Of a DNA stretch of 64,000 bases, positions 57,701 to 64,000 are shown piece after piece. The stretch lies in NCBI GenBank assembly GCA_000711775.1, contig ARYC01017342.1:1-64000 (forward strand). The letters are read 5' to 3'. Source of the stretch: Oxytricha trifallax (Eukaryota; Ciliophora; Spirotrichea; Sporadotrichida; Oxytrichidae). Below the pieces are notes generated by a model. That model was not told the origin of the DNA. It worked only from the letters and a program-made list of their open reading frames with translations, and did no database searches. Positions within the stretch are counted from its first letter, which is position 1; every line of letters starts with the position of its first letter. Both the position numbers and the translations under genes were made by a program.

Positions 57701-58690
57701 AGGAAAATATCATGAAGATACCCTGAAGATACCTTGAAGATATCGAAGAAATTTTGATTAAGAAACTCGAAGACTGCTACAGCTACAACTACTAAGATGC
57801 CCTAAAATAGAAATGATTTGGAAAAGTTTATAAAATTTAATTATCAGAATAATACATGTTTAATTAGTTAATTAGTTGAGTGATTAGTAACAAATGAAAT
57901 TAATTCGAAATAGCTACAGTTAAAAAAACATAAGTAAAACTTTATTAGAACATAATCTTATTTGATTGCATTTTTGATTTCTTTATAACGATCTCCTCAT
58001 TTTGATTATACTCGCTTAATAGTAAAAAATGATGTCAGCTATTGTTTAAAAGACACTAAACTTTAATTAGATTTTTTATATTATTATGATTGGCTTAGAT
58101 TATTGGGTATCTACGGGATAAATTTGTTAATTTCTTACTTTAATATTTATTATAGTCCATTATTGACTTTTGTTTGCATGTTGTAGATATATTCTCATTC
58201 TGCTTTTGATATATTGGCTGTCTTATTCTGGGCAATATCTATTCTCCCATGATGCCCACTTTTTGTTAATTCAATCTAATTAAATGCTTTTAAGTATTTT
58301 TTAATTACTGAATAAGAGTGACCTTAAATATTATAATTAAAGATAGATAAGGTAGAATTGATGAATTGATAAATAAACTGAACAATAAATGTTCTTTAGA
58401 TAATTATACATGCTTAAAAACATAGTGCTTAAGTGTCAGAGCGATTTGGAGTCTGAATATTATTAATAATTCTCTCTTTTTTATCTGTTTTATCGTGCCT
58501 ATTCTAGCATTTATCAACACTTGTGCAATCAAAATGATCTTTAAACAACCAGTAAATTGAGTTCCCACAACATTGCTGTCAACGAGCTGCCCATTGTTAG
58601 AATGGATTGCTTTAATTGCGAATTTTCAGATTATCATTATTGCGTTCCACTAGTGGTTTTCGCTGATTGGTAAAATCGTAATTGCTAGAT
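54790..58690 (-). CDS. Host-like gene split by two TA-flanked elements
   Basis: Coding blocks on the minus strand, 5' to 3'. First, 58.69-58.43 kb: WAARWQQCCGNSIYWLFKDH, FDCTSVDKCQNRHDKTDKKE, Cys/His/Trp-rich, possibly metal-binding. Second, 58.26-58.02 kb: KKWASWENRYCPEQDSQYIK, IADIIFYY. Third, 57.01-56.55 kb: SVREMEDWVQRHKKFVKNQE, MTIKTFELSICELNLKRWNI, NFINLVEIRLQRIIGLYKKD, FEQGSQETSEYAG. Fourth, 55.22-54.79 kb: KSLKLKCKNQAVIVMKDFTY, HIKELSKWLHKKRLFKSIFK. Deleting the 999-bp palindrome at its TA joins IFYYQQSVREMED in frame. Deleting the 1.32-kb element at its TA joins YAGYNIKSLKLK in frame. One separate frame change remains in block three. The family is unrecognised and both ends are uncertain. 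Confidence 0.6.
55400..55594 (-). other. Short coding-like stretch inside the long TIR element
   Basis: MFPLRISLFLQHYHEFLLVL followed by SLHELSQEFDLDILKDIKVY on the minus strand. It is the only protein-like piece in the element, too short to identify, and may be chance. Confidence 0.2.
56223..56496. mobile_element. Nested 274-bp foldback element
   Basis: Arms AATATAAAACCCCGTAAGTC / inverse, continuing through GATTGGGGATTAAGAATAAT for about 95 bp each. It lies inside the right part of the 1.32-kb element. A similar word AAAACCCCATGAGTCAA occurs near position 86 of the window. Confidence 0.75.
57018..58016. mobile_element. TA-flanked 999-bp palindrome in host-like gene
   Basis: Long near-perfect arms begin AGCGAGTATAATCAAAATGA next to TA. 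The arms include AACAAT-type microsatellite and CAGTCTTCGAGTTTCTTAAT. It has no gene. Start words resemble the 45-kb palindrome (AAGCGAATAAG). It interrupts the coding blocks at 58.0 and 57.0 kb. Confidence 0.85.
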
Positions 58691-58841
58691 TACAAACTCT
58701 TTGGAATTTTAATTAGTTAATTTTTAATTTCTTAACTATAATTAGACATTATTAATTAAATTATTTAAGAGTGATAAAAACTTTTTAAGTTATAAATGAA
58801 AATTATTAAAGCAGATTAGGATAAGTTTAATCATTAAATAA

Positions 58842-59472
58842 ATTGGCTATGGGGAAGCATCCTCCCCCCCCTAATGTATACTTTTTATTTTGTAGTCTGA
58901 TAGAGTTTTTAACGCTGAGTAATAGTACTGATGAACATGGTCTACGCGAGCAATAGTTTTTTAGCTATGACCTCTTATAAGTCAAAAAATCATATATAAA
59001 ATCATAATAAAATTGATAAAAATTTTCAATTTTTCTTCAAATTTTTAATTTTTATAAAATTATCGATTTAAGTGAAAATAAGAAATTTAACAAAATATAT
59101 AAATCTTATTTAATTATTATTAACAAAATTAAAAAATAAAAATTATTCTCTCATATTAAAATAATGCAAAAACAATGAGTTTAAATTTATTGTTAACAAT
59201 TAAATAAGATTTATATATTTTGCTAAATTTCTTATTTTCACTTAAATCGATAATTTTATAAAAATAAAAAATTTGAAGAAAAATGGAAAATTTTTGTCAA
59301 TTTTATTATGATTTTATATATGATTTTTTGACTTATAAGAGGTCATAGCTAAAAAACTATTGCTCGCGTAGACCATGTTTATCAGCTACTATTACTCAGC
59401 GTTAAAAACTCTATCAGACTACAAAATAAAAAGTATACATTAGGGGGGGGAGGATGCTTCCCCATAGCCAAT
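58842..59472. mobile_element. 631-bp palindrome with C7/G7 tips
   Basis: Arms of roughly 300 bp start ATTGGCTATGGGGAAGCATC and run through GTCTACGCGAGCAATAG to an AT-rich centre; identity between arms is very high. No coding. The G-run tips recall the 31.6-kb MITE but the sequences differ. Confidence 0.85.
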
Positions 59473-59559
59473 AAATTTAATTTAAGGAAATTTATTTAAA
59501 AAAATTAATTAAATTAAATTAAATAAATTATTAAATTTAAACTGAATTAAAAGTAACAT

Positions 59560-61335
59560 ACCCTAAATACCCACCCAACTCGTCACAAATTAAAATTGAC
59601 TTAAACAAAATTAAGTTACCTTCTATCCGGGCTACATCAATCATAGCCAAGGGTACTCATCTCGCTTAAAGCGAACAAACTCATCTACACGAAGCTGTTA
59701 AATTCGGGGACTGCTGCTAGAATTAATAAAAGAGAAAGATCATTCATTCTCGGAACATGATACAGCTTGAGCGAAGAGTCAAGCTCTTATCAAGCAGCCA
59801 TAGGGCAAATCATCAATTTCCTTACAAGCTGGAAACTCAAGAACCAGCATTCACACCAATTACTTCAAAAAACCATGAAGATATTTAAGGAAGCAAACAA
59901 GTTGGCACTTTAACGAAACAACTCATTTTCAGACATATTAGATAACTCCTATTCAATAGGCTCGGACTCAGACCTATTTAGTAACCTCTAGAAGGGACTG
60001 CTTCAAAGATAGGTACCTTTCCGACCTACTGAAGTTCTGGCCGAAGATATAACAATGCCTATTATACTAGTGTGAACAAAGTGAATCCAACTACTCATGG
60101 CTTAACCCAGACAATTATGAAAAATAATAGAGAATTGATAAATTAAAATGAAATAGATTAAAAATAAAATGGAAACAATATATAGAGATGCTGGTGGAGC
60201 AGTTACACTATCGAAAATGTAAGTTACAAAAAATAAATTTTGCATTATTATTTATATAGGAGTAGTACCTGTTTAGTGTCTATGAAGGGTTGGATGAAAA
60301 ATTCTAATCTTGTTTCTAATGACCAAAGTTTGATTGTGAATTGTTGTTGTTCATCAGTAAGTTTGATTGATTAGTTTTCATGACTAGGCTGTTCTATTAG
60401 TTACAATTCCAATTTTTTTATAGGTTTTCGATTAAATATTTTAATTTTGCATTTTAATTTATCAATTCTCTATTATTTTTCATAAATGCTCTAGAACAAC
60501 TAGCTGAAAAAACACACACTCAACCTTCAACTCATTCAACATATCTTCCAGACACCTTTATGAAAGAAGTGGAAGAAACCAAGTAAACTTTTAACAATGA
60601 ACAAGAAGAGGAGAAATAATCATCTTTGCTATATAAGTTATCTTAGCCATCAATAAGACCCTAGATAAAGAAACAACTCAAATAATTTGTCCCTTAAGGA
60701 CCATCATTTGTCCTTTCCTTTAAACCCCAGAATTCTATACCTTCCATTGACATGAGTGAAGAAGAACTCAAGAGATACAAATAAAAACTTGGCACTAACT
60801 CATTTAAACAACTTGAAAAATATCAATTCTTCCTCAAAAATCTAGAAGCCAAGAAAAAGGTATTCTCTAGTATAGAAAACTCAAACGCATTCATCTCCTA
60901 TAGGAGACAAGTTGAACATACTGCCAGCAGAAAAGTAGGTCGAAACCAAGAGACCCATATGAAAAACATAGTAGAAGAAATAGAAGTCTACGAAAAAGAC
61001 AGCTACTAATCCAACCCAAACAAGGAAAACTGTAATGAACTCTAAACTGATTACATAAGGGTCCTAACCTATGTATGAACTCAGAAAAAAAACAAGACAA
61101 ATAATTTGAAGGAGGAGAGGTAGAACTCGCTCCTGATAAACCAGCTAAAGATAACGATAACTCCAGCTGGTAGAGTTGTTCAAATCACTTTGAAGATAAT
61201 AGTGATGACGACTGGGAGGACTACTTAGTAAGTCCTGCAAAAGAAAATCAAAGTTGGAAGAATTCGTCGTGTTGACGACTATAGAAAACAAAAAGAAACT
61301 CAGACACTAAAAAAATTATTTAGTATATTTAAGTT
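59560..61335 (+). CDS. Intron-containing gene, unrecognised
   Basis: The first block reads TKLSYLLSGLHQSQPRVLIS, LKANKLIYTKLLNSGTAARI, LGTWYSLSEESSSYQAAIGQ, TMKIFKEANKLALQRNNSFS, AGGAVTLSKM. A GTAAGTTAC..TATAG intron of 45 nt follows (60215-60259), then SSTCLVSMKGWMKNSNLVSN with SLIVNCCCSS, and a GTAAGTTTG..TATAG intron (60358-60423). After an AT-rich join comes a long block: TYLPDTFMKEVEETKQTFNN, SFVLSFKPQNSIPSIDMSEE, NAFISYRRQVEHTASRKVGR. Finally, after one frame change, SWQSCSNHFEDNSDDDWEDY. Helical and charged, with an acidic Trp-bearing tail. A relict copy of the first block lies at 29 kb, so the gene may belong to a repeated element. The stop was not fixed. Confidence 0.5.
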
Positions 61336-61668
61336 TTAGTTTGAATTAAATTAATTCGCTTATTGTTTAAAGATAACAATTTTCCTAATGCTTTATATTG
61401 AATTTTTTTAATTAATAATGAAGCATTTTATTATTAGTTAATTTTACTAAAAATATATTAATTTAACCTATCATTTTAATTAGACTTATTAGGACTATAA
61501 ACCTTTTAATATATTCACTTAGGTTTTGATATTTCCGTAAAGATCATATCAAGTTCCCATTTAACTATTATAACTTTATCAATTTAGTATTAAACTAGAA
61601 CCTGTTATAGTACTTGAATCTGCAAGCAGTAAATACCCGTACATTTGAACAGAATATTAGCCCAAAAT

Positions 61669-61945
61669 ATGGTAGGTACACATCTACAAAGTATAATAGA
61701 AAAGGTGAATAGTTCTAATTTCGATATCGAAGGCTACTGTCTGAATAAATGTAAGTAAATTTTTTACATGCATGAAACTCCTTAAGATTATCTTCGAAAA
61801 GTCGTTCCATAGAATGGAAAGGTATCGACAAGATAAACAGATTTCTCTCTTTAACATCTGGAGAGTGAAGTATATCTTGGAAAAATTAATAGGAATAAAA
61901 ATAATGATAGTGTTGTGAAGCCTGTTCTTAAACTGATTAAATAAG
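61669..61945 (+). CDS. Two-exon gene fragment, unrecognised
   Basis: Exon 1: MVGTHLQSIIEKVNSSNFDI, EGYCLNK. A 36-nt GTAAGT..TTAAG intron (61751-61786) follows. Exon 2: YYLRKVVPQNGKVSTRQTDF, SLQHLESEVYLGKINRNKNN, SVVKPVLKLIKQ. The splice restores a smooth reading. The gene probably continues; GTATGC at the end of exon 2 may open another intron. It could be a later exon of the preceding gene. Confidence 0.45.
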
Positions 61946-61949
61946 TATG

Positions 61950-62680
61950 CATATAATATTAATTTTATACTATAAATAGTCTATAATAATAATAATTAAA
62001 GTAACAATTTATAAATGTTATAAAGAAATCTCAATTATAAAATTCATAATACATAGATAATAATAATAAATTTAGAATAGATCTAGAAATTATTGAAATG
62101 ATCATAATTAAACATTCTCTTTAAATTAATGATGATTTTATTTTAAATAAATCTGTTATTTAATTTATATAAAATCTAAATTTCATTTTAACAAATGCAA
62201 AGATAGATATAAAGAAAATAATTATGCAATAATTTTTATTAACTTTTTAAGGATGTGAATAATAAGGAGATAAGAACTAAAATTAATTTAACACTATCAA
62301 GTATATTTCATTAAGATTATACCCATAAATATACATATTATATTATTGCACAATAAAATCTTGCCATCATTTAATTATTAGGTTTCAATAAGAATTAATA
62401 ATGAAACTGAAAAAAAATTTAAAATACAGATTATTAATAACTAATTTATGATGTAAAGAAAGAAATTAAAAACAAATGCTAAATAAAAAGAAAGAATAAG
62501 ATAATTGGTTTTAATATATTAATTTTATAGGAACTGAAACCCCACTATCCCAGCTATTTTGCATTTTTTTATAGTTTTTCCTTAGTAAATCAAATTCAGA
62601 ACTGAAAAATATTTAATGCTTCCCAAGAAAACTTTTTCAGATATTCATCTCAATTCTACTAAAATGCTATTCCTTCGATT
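61950..62680. other. AT-rich stretch, no gene seen
   Basis: Low-complexity AT-rich sequence between the gene fragment and the TBE-like copy T3; no motif or repeat was found. Confidence 0.4.
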
Positions 62681-64000
62681 CAAAACCCCTTAAGTTTATA
62701 AATTTTAGTTTGTAGGGAATTTGCTAGGGGTTGAAGTTGTAAATTAAATGCAAGAGAAAATTTAAAAGCTATTGGGTCAATTAATGATGAAGAGTATATA
62801 AATTTATCGCTTAAAATACTATATGGATGTGATATAAACACCGAATTAATCTAACCAGTACTAAACTATAAGTTAATCAGACTTCTTTTAAAGTAAAGTC
62901 TATCTACTGTTCGCTTCCACTGCCTTATAGCTGTATACTTAGAGAAATAATAGCAAAGTTCTAAGTTTAAGAGGAGGTTAAAATTCCTATAAATGAATAT
63001 TGACTATTTTATAAATGAAAAATTTGAAATATTGGCTCACTTCTTTTTAGACCAACAAACAAATATATTTCATTTCTCTTCAATGAGTTGAAGATTTATG
63101 CTATGTCTATAGCAAATATATATAAACAAAATGGTATAAATTACAAAGTTGTGTTTCGTATCAAGAGAGTGATTCATTTCATTCTTCCATTTTACAACAA
63201 CAGCAACTTAAATTAAATTTATAATTAATTGCAGCGGGCTTAATAGGAAAATCTTAATTTTATACATCTGAAAAGGTTGTGTTTTCTATTTAATACTTTC
63301 ATCTAGAAGTCTTGATATAAGAGACATAGTAAATTCAGGTATATGACTAGAAAGCCAAGGTGTAAAAAATGGCAATTCTTGGAGGTATTAGAGTATTCTG
63401 GTTTAGAAAAACTATTAAGACAGAGTAGTATCTAAAGTTCTTTGAGCAGCTGAGAGATAAGCACCCTTTATTAGAGATTATAATTTTTATTGATAATCTT
63501 CCTGTTCATAAGACAAAAGAAAAAAGGAAGAGTTATGAATAAGTTAAAATTACGACAGTGTTCTACATACCTTACAGTCTATGGTTTAATGGAATTTAGT
63601 TCTACTGGGGTATATATTAAAAGATAATTACAATCAAGAAACTGCTGCTAAACCAATTGATGCATGACCTGCCTATCGATATAGTAGACTAAATTATCAG
63701 TTCAGTTAAGAGAGTTAATAATTAATTGGCATAAAAGTATGTTAAAGAAGGGAGAGTGAATGTTTATAAATAAGTTTTAGAGTTAAGTTAATGAGTAAAT
63801 AATTCGCATTTGAAATTTTTCTAGAGTGCTTGCATCTCTTATTTCTATTCTAATTGATGCTTCCCTCCTCAAATGTTTCTTATCTTGCTGTAAACTCCTT
63901 CATCTTTTTTATTTAACTGGTTACTGAATATTTGAATAAACTCTCTTACTAACTTCATACTTTGTCTGCGTCTTTCGCTCTCTGTGAAGTTTGATCTTAT
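62681..64000. mobile_element. TBE-like DNA transposon copy T3, cut by window end
   Basis: Starts CAAAACCCCTTAAGTTTATA (telomere-like C4 tip) and aligns with T2 from 23.8 kb, including the region after T2's nested insertion (GAATATTTGAATAAA, CTTTCGCTCTCTGTGAAG). It lacks that insertion. The right end lies beyond the window. Confidence 0.7.
62760..63775 (+). pseudogene. TBE-like transposase of T3, damaged
   Basis: The N-terminal part reads YINLSLKILYGCDINTELIQ and LNYKLIRLLLKQSLSTVRFH. The C-terminal part reads KFFEQLRDKHPLLEIIIFID with NLPVHKT (second Asp), FYIPYSLWFNGIQFYWGIYQ (Gln where Glu is expected) and HDLPIDIVDQIISSVKRVNN. The middle is frame-damaged. The family relation to the 34-kb transposase is visible in the DNL..HK and IPY blocks. 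Confidence 0.6.

Noticed and set aside
1-64000. Hypotrich (Oxytricha/Stylonychia) origin, suggested by TBE-like elements and TAR=Gln
   Set aside because: In-frame TGA within conserved protein in several intact genes argues against a code where TGA is only a stop.
1-64000. LTR retroelement or Polinton-type element
   Set aside because: No long direct terminal repeats, integrase with zinc-binding HHCC, DNA polymerase B or capsid-type gene was seen; the only reverse-transcriptase trace is LINE-like.

Overview
This window is ciliate nuclear DNA, very AT-rich, and most likely germline-type (micronuclear) sequence. Long protein-like frames are full of in-frame TAA and TAG that read well as glutamine. 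TGA occurs both inside conserved stretches as tryptophan and at frame ends as the only stop. This UAR=Gln, UGA=Trp/stop usage is known from karyorelictids such as Loxodes and from Condylostoma. Introns are mostly 27-45 nt, longer than the 15-16 nt introns of heterotrichs, which favours a Loxodes-like source; this is inference. Because only TGA can stop translation and even TGA is ambiguous, open frames alone prove nothing here. I used homology between copies, motifs, intron logic and composition instead.

Layout. 0-8.2 kb: a coding remnant, an intact 1,158-codon SecA-type helicase gene, then module A, a divergent pair of an intron-bearing bZIP-like gene (-) and an intact IS630/Tc1-type DD34E transposase (+), and a Trp-rich frame. 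8.6-15.0 kb: an intact MT-A70 methyltransferase gene, module B with a decayed transposase, and a C2H2 zinc-finger gene. 15.0-18.2 kb: host-like exons (-) interrupted by a TA-flanked TIR element. 19.4-23 kb: remains of a TBE-like transposon (kinase-like gene, small gene, transposase). 23.8-28.2 kb: a second TBE-like copy with a nested element. 29-33.4 kb: gene relicts and a MITE. 33.5-46.1 kb: a 12.6-kb TBE-like element with about 260-bp inverted ends. It holds a transposase, a 22K-like gene and a kinase-like gene, and is split by about 7 kb carrying module C, an intact coiled-coil gene and a second, motif-degenerate MT-A70-like gene. 46-53.9 kb: GC-rich coding islands, a 1.7-kb element whose ends carry GGGACGTCCC arrays, and a LINE reverse-transcriptase fragment. 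54.7-58.7 kb: a host-like gene (-) broken by two TA-flanked elements whose removal rejoins the frame. 58.8-62 kb: a palindrome and intron-containing genes. 62.7-64 kb: a third TBE-like copy running off the end.

The most striking theme is one transposon module (bZIP-like gene plus DD34E transposase, sharing one divergent promoter region) present three times. Each copy sits beside different large genes: a SecA-type helicase, an active-looking MT-A70 enzyme with a zinc-finger gene, and a coiled-coil protein with a DMPF-type MT-A70 homologue. The catalytic/degenerate MT-A70 pair recalls MTA1/MTA9 of ciliates and METTL3/METTL14. Whether these genes are cargo of the transposon or chance neighbours cannot be settled from one window.
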